A DNA stretch of 64,000 nt. Origin: Micrasema longulum. Taxonomy: Eukaryota; Arthropoda; Insecta; Trichoptera; Brachycentridae. Location: NCBI GenBank assembly GCA_022494885.1, contig JAGVSM010000184.1:182521-246520 (forward strand), given 5' to 3'. The notes beneath the pieces were generated by a model. The model had not been told where the DNA came from, made no database searches, and saw only the letters and a program-made list of their open reading frames with translations. Shown here piece by piece: positions 9,961 to 20,400 of the stretch. Positions within the stretch are counted from its first letter, which is position 1. Every line of letters begins with the position of its first letter. Both the position numbers and the translations under genes were made by a program.

Positions 9961-10320
9961 ACATTATCTCATTTGGGTTAAATATAATGATGTTTTGGAA
10001 ATACCTCAATCACAAAATCTTGTTTCCTGAACATTTCGTTAATTTGACTCTCGTGGTTTATCCTTTAAGGTACAGATTATGATAATTTCCATAATAGTAT
10101 GAGCTCATATTTTGTATTTGCTTGCTGTTCTTATAAACATATATTTAAGACCTTTAGGGAATGATTATTGACCCTTAGACGAAGATCTGATTTAATTCCT
10201 CTGACTATAAATAATATTTTGTATTATATATGTGCAAAAGGAATTATTATCATAGTTTTGAAATTATTTTTTTTCTTTGTAATCGTTTATACGTTAAAAA
10301 TTACTTAACGTACATTTTTT
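9961..10320 (+). repeat. Sequence downstream of the L-a LINE, duplicated at 14485-15004
   Basis: About 340 bases with strong identity to 14485-14765 plus 14926-15000 (shared anchors TTGTTTCCTGAACATTTCG and GACCTTTAGGGAATGATT). The second copy is interrupted by a 160-bp hairpin element. Because the block follows the LINE tail in both places, it looks like a 3' transduction source or a local duplication. Confidence 0.7.
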
Positions 10321-11397
10321 ATGAACACTGGCTCTTAAACTGATAATAGGTCGACACAGTTCATGAAACATCATTTTTAATCAAATTAGTTTAATTTTAT
10401 TGAAATATATTTAGAACTTGCTCAAAATATCATGTATCAACAGGAATTCGCTCCAAAATAAACAAACCAGCCGGAAGCCAGCTGTCAAACTAAAAAACGT
10501 ACTGAAATGAATATAAAAGAACTTTATTTTATTATAATGAATCACCACAAAGTTAGTGCTTCAAACATAAATTTTATTTTAAAACTTTTATAAAAAACGT
10601 ACTTTTCTTTGGTATACCAACTACCGATCTAAGCAAAAAAATGTACTTAAGGATACCAGTAGTTAAAAATTAAGCCCGAACCAATCAAAAAAAAAAAAAA
10701 AAACTTGTCAGATTTATACAACGAGCTGTCTATTTAAAGAAAAAAATATTAACTGATCATTAAATTTATCTTAGTACCTAGGTACGTACATAAAAAACTG
10801 TCATTTTAAAGATGTTTTGTTTTTTATTTCAATAAAATAAGAATATCTGTAATAATATTATTTCTGCTGATTATTAAAATTGATCGAAAATTCCGCAAAT
10901 ATAAAAAAAAAAGTATTGACGCACGATGGATTCAAGGAAAAACTGTTTTATATTACCTATTTCAGTATCTTCAGTATCAGTAATAATAATATTGTAATAA
11001 TTTAATAACATATGTTTGTCTAACGGCAGCGGCATGACACTCGTGGTGATTGGAGGCAAATCAGTACTTTTCGAAGATAGAACGTACAAAAATTATAGTG
11101 TTGTTTTTGTTTTAGTTTTTTATTTCGATCGTCGATCTATATGTAGAATTCACTTGGACACTGCTGCAGCGGTCCTCGCTTGTTTAGAATCCACGGCCTG
11201 GACTCTACGACGTGCTAATGTCAGCTCGAGCAGGAATATTGAAACCACGTTTTATGATGCTCAATAAATTATTGTTATCCTGAGTTCCTTTTCGACTTTT
11301 CCAACTTCCTAATAAAGTTAAATATTAAATTGTATTTGCTTAATACTAACACACTAATTCGTACTATTTACCTATTACTAACACATCGGCACCCCAC
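10321..11397. other. Intronic AT-rich stretch
   Basis: No gene seen. A poly-A run lies at about 10687-10704. A 20-base block (CACAAAGTTAGTGCTTCAAA, from 10546) recurs from 16056, indicating an undefined dispersed repeat. The frame at 11016-11267 has no recognisable protein features. Confidence 0.4.
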
Positions 11398-11651
11398 CAG
11401 AGCCCCGATTACAATGGGAAGTCAACATTTATCTTCAATTTTATTTACTCGTACAAAGTAAAATTTAGTTTTCTCTATGAAATGCGGAATATGCGTACAT
11501 TTTTTTCTTCTAAATATGTTCAATTATAAATTATCGACGAAGATGCTTGAAATGTTCATGCAAGTATACTCATTTTCATACACAAATATCAGTTTTTCTT
11601 TATAAACAGTCGAAGATAACTCTGTTAACTTCCCATTGTATCGGGGCCCTG
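11398..11651. mobile_element. MITE with 20-24 bp inverted ends (254 bp)
   Basis: The left end AGCCCCGATTACAATGGGAA and the right end read in reverse, GGCCCCGATACAATGGGAA, are near-perfect inverted repeats, followed inward on both sides by TTATCTTC blocks. The ends resemble the subterminal region of the T elements (CGATTACGATGGGAAG at 45124), so it may be a short relative. No target duplication is obvious and no coding is present. Confidence 0.65.
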
Positions 11652-14387
11652 AAGTACTTAACTTAAAATGTGGTATATATTGCAAGAGAGCAAAAATAAA
11701 CTTTATGAAATGTATGAATGCTCAAAGCTCAATGTATATTGATATATTAATACCCAGTATGTTTTTGTGGCATGTGCGCATTTGACTGTTAAAATATAAG
11801 GACACTTTAGTAACTTCATAATTATTGCAGTGTTCTTCTCGATATTTTACTCAATTGATTTAACTCTTAAGACTGTGGTAAATAATTCCTTTGCACGCGG
11901 TTATGTATCATCGTGTTACCACTTACCACAAGCAAAAGACGGAATATTCTAAAGTTCAGACATTTGAGAGAAAAAAAAACAGGGAGACAAACTGTTGTTC
12001 CCCTTTCTCTGACTAAATGTATTTTACACAAACACCGTCCACAGAACAGCGTCTCTGTCTTCCTTGTTATGAGTTCTACTGGCGTCACATTCATTCTTCG
12101 CGTAGCAAGGTTAAAAAATAATTGTATGAAAATCCTGCATAGTTATACAATTTTTGCTGTCCAAATCCGCTGTGAAAATGTTCATTTGAAGATTACAAAA
12201 AATACAACTTCGTCATAAAAAAAATAGGAGAGATATATCAAGTCTTGTATCGTATGTAGACTTGTGTGACATCACACCTGACAAGAGTTAAAAGAAAACT
12301 GAAGTTTGTGGTATATCTCGCTCAAAAAAAAACGTTGATTTGTGAATGTTTTCTTAAAGACAAAAAAAGTGGTTGAACTGCGTTTATAACAGTTGGAGGT
12401 GAAAAAAGAAGAATTGATCATAGATTATAACATTATACTTGTATTATTTATTACAATAGCGGTTAAAAGGCGGGGTTGTTGTCAGTGATAATCTCTTAAG
12501 AACCTCCTGATTCTTGTAGAACTGCAGAAATCGGGAGGTTTCTTGTTTTACGACTCGCGCCTGAAAGATACGGATCCTGCATTTCAAGAGAGAATCGATA
12601 TATACTCTACCATCCCGGAACATATCTGTTGCACTACAGTATTAAGAAAGCTCGAGAAACTCTCCGAATGGTAATTATTTTTGGTTTTTCGATGTTTCGT
12701 AGTAAATCAGATAGTTTCATATGCAGGCACATAAAATTTTAATATTATAATATATATACGTCCAAAGTTGTAAAGCGCCTTTGAGGTGATTTTTCACCAA
12801 ATGTTCTCTTCTCTTTATAAGCCAATTATTATTTTCAAACCATGGCTTCACAGGCACTACAGCCGGCGCCCACCTAATCCTTTAGTGGCCAGTATGATTG
12901 TCACTTTCACCAGTGCCGAAAGAGATTCTATTTATAACGAATGCTTAGTATCGTATGTGCACCTTCTATACAGGTTAATGTCCTCAGCGATTACTAACAT
13001 TATTTATATTGCAGATAGGAAAAGAAATCAGTATTTCACGAATTTTATTTAGTAGTATACGTGTCCGTAAAGGCTATAAAGTACATATTCTACTAGGCAC
13101 TTCCGTTAATTTTAACAGTTAAGAAAATGTTTTTGTCACGATTTATTCACGTTTTTCTCATTACATGTATTACATGCATAGAATTACAGGTATTTGATTT
13201 TTATAAAGTATTTACCGATATAATTTAAATGCACAGATTTGTTATTTTTTTAAAATAGTTTATTTAAGTTACTTTAATATTAGTGGCCCTGGAAATTATT
13301 GATCAATGGAAGGATATACCGAACAAAATATAAAAAACAGAAACGAGAGTTGTAGAATAGCCACCCAGATGTTGACTGGCTCGCAAAATCGCGGGCAATA
13401 TATCTCATATTTCTATTTTTTTGTGTAAATTGTTTATTTTTGAATGGACTGCCAGAGGCGCAAAGTGCTTGACCGTCTAATAATAATGATATCGAACAAA
13501 GCTCCTACAATGAGCCATTTGCGCTTATAGATACCGTTAAACGACCGCTCGAAACAAACATTTCGCCTAAAATATGCATTGTTCGGTCCCGATAAACTCT
13601 GTTAACCAATATTATAACGAATATCTCCAATATTATGTTGCAAAATTATTGCAGTTGCGGTCGACTCCCGACTCTTGACCCTTTGTAACGAACAAACAAC
13701 CATTCGCATCCATTCCAATCCAATGTCGGTATGTACTTTATCAATTATGCAATGCGAAATTGATATTAACTCTGTAATAATATTAAGCTTCCGATTTTTC
13801 AATTACGTCTATTTGCTATTTAAAAAATCCATTTAATCACAGTTTGCTTAAAAATTAGGTAAATTTCAACAATAACTCATTCGCAAGTATTTATCATTCT
13901 CAATACGTAGTTTTATTTTTATGTGCTTTTGATACAGCAATCTTATGTGAAAGGCAATCGATTGCTTTCGAAAGGAATAAAAATAATATTATACATTAAA
14001 TCACACTGTGCTCAGTACCTATATATTTTTGACTTTCACTTTCAATTAATTTTGTTTCGTGAAAATGATAGAATTCCTAGTTTTGTTGAGATTTTCCAAA
14101 TTGTTATAACTTTATAACAGTTTTACCTAATTGATAAAGTAATGAGAGAGAATGGATAAATAAAAATACACAAAATGATCAATTTATTATGACGAATTCT
14201 TGAAATTTGACTTGCCGAAAAACCAAAGCAGTCAGCGGGCAATCATAAGATGCAGTCACCGAGAAATCCATGTCCATAGTCCTCACTACCAGTTATACTC
14301 ACATTAGATTGTTTATTTGTAATTATTATTGATGGAGATATTTAAGTACGTAATGTAATTGACTTTTTTTCAATAACTGGACAGAAA
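11652..14387. other. Intronic stretch without recognised genes
   Basis: Mostly AT-rich single-copy-looking DNA. A GC-richer segment at about 12450-12680 holds a 12-bp hairpin (12501-12540). Frames at 11867-12218 and 12786-13052 on both strands lack domain-like composition and are not reported as genes. Confidence 0.4.
12501..12540 (+). other. Stem-loop of unknown role
   Basis: AACCTCCTGATT pairs with AATCGGGAGGTT over 12 bp (one G-U pair), with a 16-base loop, followed by TCTTGTTTTA. It could be part of a structured RNA or a repeat remnant. The stem is too short for a confident microRNA call. Confidence 0.3.
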
Positions 14388-15017
14388 AATAAACAAATAG
14401 AAAAATTGTAATATTATTAAAAGTTTGTATCAGTTCTTAAGATGTTAAGAACTAACTTAATAAAGCATAAATAAATAAATAAATCATCTCATTTGGTTTA
14501 AATATAATGAAGTTTTGGAAATAGCTCAATCACAAAATCTTGTTTCCTGAACATTTCGTTAATTTGACTCTCGTGGTTTATCTTTCAAAGTACAGATTAT
14601 GATAATTTAAATAATAGTATGAACTCATATTTTGTATTTGCTCGCTGTTCTTATAAACATATATTTAAGACCTTTAGGGAATGATTATTGACCCTTAGAA
14701 GAAGACCTGATTTAAATCCTCTGGCTATAAAGAATATTTTGTATTCTATATGTGCTAAATAAATTTATTATATAAATAAAACACGAGTGATACTTTAATC
14801 CACAAATTTGGAATATCCAGAATTACTGGATATTCCAAATTTGTGGATTAAAGTATCACTCGTGTTTTATTTATATAATAGATTACAATGAACTTCCATC
14901 AAGAATTTTCACTTACAAACTTAAATGCTAAATAAATTATTATTACAATTTTGAAATATTTTTTTTCTTTGTAATCGTTTATACGTTAAAAATTATTTTA
15001 ACAAGAATAAACAAATA
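14388..15017 (+). mobile_element. LINE L-a 3' end with 3'-transduced flank, 12-bp target duplication
   Basis: AATAAACAAATA occurs at 14388-14399 and again at 15006-15017. Between them lie the terminal 80 bases of LINE L-a (14400-14484, ending in four ATAA units) and a block matching the sequence downstream of the L-a copy at 9250-9960. A later insertion (14766-14925) interrupts it. This fits a 5'-truncated retrotransposition event that copied past the LINE end. Confidence 0.65.
14766..14925 (+). mobile_element. 160-bp hairpin mobile element with 13-bp target duplication
   Basis: Two perfect 55-base arms (14766-14820 and 14826-14880) flank a 5-base spacer, followed by a 45-base tail with ACAATGAACTTCCATCAAG. 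The 13-mer TGCTAAATAAATT lies immediately before (14753-14765) and after (14926-14938). The paralogous region at 10242-10275 lacks the insertion. The arm sequence is related to the arms at 15749-15878, which enclose a decayed hammerhead; here the core is missing. Confidence 0.8.
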
Positions 15018-15748
15018 CACGCTCGCTAATTTCAATAACGTTTTTATTAACATAAACAGCGACACAATAGCCCTATTTTTGCTTTTATATTTCAATCAAT
15101 CGGATACCTGTCCTTAACCTTGCTGCGCACACATGTATGCAATAATTCGTGTTTATTATTTACAAGAAGGTTATAATTTTGATACCAATGAAAGAGAAAC
15201 GTAAATTACATCTATTTTGCTACTTAATTAACCCATAAACTTGTGTAATAGTGCCCTAGATACCTTTAAATACTTTCTGACTTCAAGCTCTAAGTACCTA
15301 GTTATATTAAAATAATGATAATACTTGTTCCTTTTTCTTCTTAACTCGTCACTTAGTGGTTTATCGATCAGTGTAAAATAATGACGACATATTTTATTGG
15401 TATCGTGGAATCAATACTTTACTTATACAGTTTTAGTCTCGTGTACAATATAATTTCACATTCTGTACAGCTCACTTGCCATTTTCTTTTTTTTTTAGCT
15501 GTATTCGACACTTTAATTGGCCAAGTTTCAAAACTTACGGCAGTCGATTAAAACGCAATTAGTGTAGATAGCCGATAAAACACGCCACTGTTGTACACTT
15601 TGTTTTCCAAATTAAACCAAAACAACATTTTCACATCATTATTTTGCACCCACCAGAATACTGTCCGTATTCATACTGAAGTGGTCAGAACGTTATTTTG
15701 GTATACAAAGGGATTCTTATGACCTAGCTAATTTATATAATGTATCTT
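15018..15748. other. Intronic AT-rich stretch
   Basis: No genes or clear repeats recognised. A short T-run occurs at about 15487-15498. Confidence 0.35.
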
Positions 15749-15930
15749 TGAAATAAAAGACGAATGATACTTAAATCCTAAGATTTGGAGTCTTTGAGAA
15801 TGGGATGCTGCGAAAGCGACGAAACCGGTCATTGGATATGCCAAATTGGTGGATTTAAATATCAATCGTCTTTTATTTCTATATGAACTTACACCAAGAA
15901 TTTTCACTAGCAAACTTGAATATTTAAACT
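15749..15930 (+). mobile_element. Hairpin element with decayed hammerhead core
   Basis: The left arm (about 15749-15788, AAATAAAAGACGAATGATAC) pairs with the right arm (about 15831-15878). The centre keeps GCGACGAAACCGGTC (15816-15830), the 3' half of a hammerhead core with cleavage triplet GTC, followed by ATTGG. The CUGANGA box is degraded (CTTTGAGA). The shared tail GAACTTACACCAAGAATTTT follows at 15885. The arms would form a very long stem I. Confidence 0.6.
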
Positions 15931-17348
15931 TACGATTGTATCATATAAAATGTACATAGATATTCAACTCAAAATTGTTTTCCGTGCGTTAGTATTATGA
16001 GCGATTAATAATACAAAATAAATGTAAAACAACTTTGGTTTTAACCACTTATAACCACAAAGTTAGTGCTTCAAATATAAAATTAATATTTTTTTTATTT
16101 TTACGTATTTATTCGTTTCAATCTTCAAATATTACGTGACGACGTACATTCTCATTCTTTACACAACCACAAGTAAAACTTAACGCTGAGTTTTTATTGA
16201 TAGATTCACTCGGTTCTCAAATTTAAGTCCAATTTTTCACTTCAGAAAATATAAAATATTATGCAAGTAAATTAGTATGTGTATCAAATGAAATCGCAAC
16301 GATAAATAATTTTGTGACAACGCTTTTGAGGTTTTAACAAAACTCGTCCATTTAAATTTGGACACGTTGAAACGCCGCTCGTAGTAAATGATAAATTAGT
16401 AATAAAAATACGTAATATTGTGCATTGTCGTGATTCACCGTTGCTCAATGGGCGAAAAATTTCAAAAGCTTATAGCATAACTCTACTTACCTTTGTTCGA
16501 GTAAGTAATTTGGCTTGTGAACACAAGGCTTCATGCTCTGTAATTTGTCAAATCTTTAACTCGCGGTGTGTGGCGAGTGCCAGAATACATTATAAATTAT
16601 AATGTATTCTTATTTTTATAACATACTTAAATACGTATTTTTTTTTGTACAGGTAAGACATTCTATTCGCCAAAGAACACCAGCGCTTTTTTGTTGGTGT
16701 ATTGTTAGAAATTGAATACCAAACACTTAGCATCGATAAACGAAAAAATGTGTTAAGTTTACTCTCATTTTAGTAAGTATAACATAGACTAAACAAATAT
16801 TTGAATGATTTACTGCTACGCCGTCGGTTTTCCCCAAATACACAATGGCGTCCGTATTCGTCAATTGGTCGCTGAAGTGCTTCTTTCAGTTTAGTTTTTA
16901 TTTTAATATTTATTTATAAAGTTTCCTGAAAGCATATTTCAGAAAATGTAAATATAACGATACGTAAGTGTACCTACACGTGCCAAAAAATTACTCGAAA
17001 TTTAGTGCCTATGTAAATTAACCTTGTACCTATAAGGGTTTTGATAAAATCTGTAATAAAAAAAATCTGATAAAAGCTTCTAATAAAAAATAAAGCAATC
17101 ATACGATTTTGCCGTCTTTTAAAAACCGCGCCATTAAAAAAAATAATTTAATCAATATTATATAAATATAATCATTTTCTAGAGTATTTCGAATAAAAAA
17201 TATATTTATATAACAAGTCTAATGTATAATTACTTTTCTATCGGCAGATTACGCCTCATGGAATTTTGACAAAACTTAGGTACATTGTTACTCATATAAA
17301 GACAAAGTATTTCATTATCCAATTACAAATGATATCGATAGCATTTTA
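15931..17348. other. Intronic AT-rich stretch
   Basis: No gene recognised. It holds the second copy of the 20-base block noted at 10546 (16056-16075). The frame at 16420-16602 is not protein-like. Confidence 0.4.
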
Positions 17349-17580
17349 GAGAAGGGAATATGGAAGTCTAGCCATTTACAGGGCTTATGACCTGTCGTTG
17401 GCTGGTTTAAGTGGCCACTTCACACACTTTGTAACATTCACCATTTTGTCTATGTTTAAACATCCATATTTATTCCATTCTTCCATATGTTGACTTTGGT
17501 GAAGTTAAAGAGCTGAAACCTTTATTGTTGTGAAGCGATTCATTTGATCGAATTATTTAAGTAAAATTTGTTTTCATGAC
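17349..17580 (+). repeat. Dispersed repeat family R (copy 1)
   Basis: Recurrent anchors in order: GGGAATATGGAAGTCTA, CAGGGCTTATGACCTGTC, GTGGCCACTTCACACAC, GAACATCCATATT-like and AAGAGCTGAAACCTTTAT. Other copies are listed below. No protein is encoded; frames read through it are accidental. Confidence 0.7.
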
Positions 17581-18289
17581 TGAAGATAATGATTTGAAAA
17601 TGAATGTTGTTAAATAAAAAACTTTATTTGGTTTTTTAAAAAGAAATTTGTGGTATTTTTTTAAAATTGTAGGTGAAATTACGCCTTCAATAGCCGTTTA
17701 AATAAATTAATACTATCGGATTTTAAATATTTGCTAAAAACATAAATGGAACAAAACGGAAATGAAATATTTAGAATCAAACTATTCTTCTAAAAAGACT
17801 AAAAAACATAATTCCTCAAAGTATGGTTTAAATTAAACTATTTTATACAATTTACCCCTAATATACACTACAGGAAAATTGTTTTTTTCTAATGTTTATT
17901 TACTTTATTTTTTTAATGGCGTGATTTGTAAAGAACGATGTTTTAAAATGAAAAAATCGCATGATTTTTTTAACTTGTTATCAGACTACATCCTTAAGAA
18001 CGTATGTACAAACAGATTTACATACTTGAATGATATTTTTTTGTTTTTATAAAACGATATTCATCAATTTGAGCAGATACTGGACTATCGAGGTCCAACC
18101 AGGTCTGCAGATAAAATGAAATTCTAAAAGGTACTAGGTATATTCTTAAATGACTTGAAATAACATACTTTGTTTTGGCTGATAAGACATATTCTACTCT
18201 ATTGAGGGTACGGCGATCAACGATCCCAGGTACTCTATCCATAACGGTATTATGAAATCCGGTCGCTGAAGATGCGAATAGGCAACCGG
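17581..18289. other. Intronic AT-rich stretch
   Basis: Nothing recognised on either strand beyond low-complexity AT sequence. Confidence 0.35.
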
Positions 18290-18840
18290 AAACCGGAATA
18301 ATGGCGGGTATCACTTTCTTTGCGTCGCGTCTCCGTCAGTAATATCACGAATTATTATTATTTATCATACCTACTCATTAATTCCGCCTTACCGTCCACG
18401 TCCGTCCTGGGACCGATCCGATCACCAGATAACTGTTCCGTGCACATTCCGCGACCTGACCTCAAAACAGTCAAACAAAACAGCGCGTATTAAATTAGCC
18501 CGTAGTTACACGCGCCACGGCACTGCGTGCCGGTTCTAAATTTGAAATAGCATGGTAAATGCAAGCTGAATCCCCAGTAGCGCCATGAGTATTCGCAGTC
18601 CATTATTTGCGCCACATACGGCAAATGCTGCAGGTTAAAAACTATCAACTGGCCGTCTGTCATCGAGTGTCAAAGTTATAAGGGCCCGATGACGGTACTC
18701 AGTGCCGTGCGCGCTTATTTATGTTTCACAATTCAAATCAGCTCTCTGCTTCCTAAAGGCGATTCGACACTTCCAGAACAACCTCCGATTACCGACCATT
18801 CAACATGCGGCCCGTGTCATGAATGTGGGAAATGTAAAAA
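18290..18840. promoter_or_regulatory. GC-richer, CpG-containing intronic island, possible regulatory element
   Basis: Over about 550 bases the composition departs from the AT-rich flanks, with many CpG steps (for example CGCGCCACGGCACTGCGTGC). No ORF of note, no repeat match within the window and no splice-site-bounded coding were found. Within a first intron, such an island could be an enhancer or an alternative promoter. This is inferred from composition only. Confidence 0.25.
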
Positions 18841-19109
18841 TAATAATATTGATGATTTTTGTTGATATTTCTTAATAAAACTCCATAGTTTCATAGTTTA
18901 CCTTCCCTTACTAAACGTAGAAGCATTTCTGATCTGTCTTTCCTCTTCAAAATTTTAAACAATTTTATCGATAGTCCATATCTCTTGGAGCGTATTTCAA
19001 TCAATTGTCCCGTAAAGTCAACACGACAAGTTAATTTTTTAATTAATTCATTGCCCAAAAAAAATTATGTTAAAAACTCGTTTATTTATCGTTATATTTA
19101 TTTATTTAG

Positions 19110-19154
19110 ATTAAAAATATCTAAATATATTTATTATATTTAGATATTTTTAAT
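19110..19154. repeat. 20-bp perfect AT palindrome
   Basis: ATTAAAAATATCTAAATATA (19110-19129) is followed after five bases by its exact reverse complement (19135-19154). It could be a cruciform-prone site or a hairpin-element relic. It has no tail motif like the other hairpin elements. Confidence 0.55.
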
Positions 19155-19520
19155 AAAAAATTTTGTGACTTAAAAAAAAACTTTTTGAAACACTAAAATA
19201 AAACATTTGTCAGTGTGTAATAAGTTTAAGTTCCTTTAATTATGTTTATTTTATTATAATATCAAAATTTTGAATTGGTCAACTATATTATGAAAATCCC
19301 CCTCCTCCACTCTATTTCTTCATCCATTAACCTTCTTAAGAGCTTTTTTTTTTCTTCTCGTGTCTTATATAATATATTATTTTTCTCTTTACTGCGTAAC
19401 ATGTTCTCTCATTAAATTTGTGAAAAACTTTAACTGGATGTGTGTACTATTTTTTATATTTTGTATTCTTCTATAACTGTTGTTTTTCCGTAATAAATAA
19501 AAAAAAAATAAAATAGTGAA

Positions 19521-19737
19521 TGATTATGATAAAATTATAAATAAACTTATCAATGAAACTTCTTGGTTTATACTTATTTGATCTTAAGAATAGTATAAAA
19601 ACTGTAAATGTTGTAAACAATTCACCAGTCTTGAAGATGCCTACTTAGGCGTAAGCGCTCGTTGCTCAAAATGATAAAAAGTTAAACTAAACCAAGAAGT
19701 TTCATTGATAAGTTTATTTATAATTTTATCATAATCA
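19521..19737 (+). mobile_element. Element with 50-bp perfect inverted repeats and hammerhead-like centre
   Basis: Arms 19521-19570 and 19688-19737 are exact reverse complements over 50 bases. The 117-base centre contains CCAGTCTTGAAGATGCC, TACTTAGGCG and TAAGCGCTCG (19625-19662). This has the order of a hammerhead core with an extra base in CUGANGA and a damaged GAAA, so it is probably inactive. It is the same architecture as the elements at 2998-3144 and 15749-15930. Confidence 0.6.
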
Positions 19738-19800
19738 AAAATAATAAGACAACGGTGCGTTGCTCCGAGGGAACTCGATTCGTGTGCAAAAATCATTTCC

Positions 19801-20066
19801 GTCAATCAACAAAATCCATAGCTTGTACCGTCGAAATTGATGAAGACGGTGACGATTGATTTCTATTTAATTATCATCTTAATTTTTATCAATCAACAAA
19901 ATGCACAGCTTGTATTTCGAAATCGATGAAAACAGTGACGATTGAATTCACTTTAATCATCAGCTTCATTTTTTTAACCAACAAAATGCATAGCATGCAC
20001 TGTCGAAATCGATGAAGACGGTGACGATTGAATTCATATGAATTATTATCATCTTCATTTTTGTAT
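19801..20066. repeat. Minisatellite, three copies of an 88-base unit
   Basis: Units start near 19801, 19889 and 19977, each with CAACAAAATGCA-like, CGAAATCGATGAAGACGG and TGACGATTGA blocks, ending in a CATCTTCATTTTT-like stretch. Units differ by scattered substitutions. The long minus-strand frames here only reflect the periodicity. Confidence 0.8.
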
Positions 20067-20344
20067 GTATTTTGTTTGTTACTAATTGTAAAATATAACA
20101 AGCCACTAACGCTTCTTTTTTGTGAATTTTGAGGAAGTATTGTTTGACATTTTTCTTTATTCTGGAGCTCAATTGGCTCCGCTAACACTACCTGCATGTT
20201 TTGTGAATTTTGAAAATATTCATAATTTACAGTTTACTTTGTTTTGTATTGGTAGTATTTTTTTTAATGTAAATCTATCACACCTAATTATTTTTTATTT
20301 TATTTATTATTGTAAAAACACATTGAAAAAAAAAAGTATTCCCT

Positions 20345-20400
20345 AACTCTATGAGGCCCAGAGCCCTGTGTTGTGTTGGGATACAACAAAATAGAAAGTG
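20345..20400 (+). repeat. Short dispersed fragment shared with 5265-5310
   Basis: The block around GAGCCCTGTGTTG and ATACAACAAAATAG matches 5265-5310. It is likely the 3' terminal remnant of a LINE, given the preceding low-complexity sequence. No coding part remains. Confidence 0.45.

Noticed and set aside
12501..12550. Rho-independent-type transcription terminator
   Set aside because: The hairpin followed by a T-rich run looks similar, but this is a eukaryotic intron and the T-run is interrupted.
19889..20197. Minus-strand ORF of 102 codons
   Set aside because: Its repeated residues simply reflect the 88-base minisatellite read in frame.
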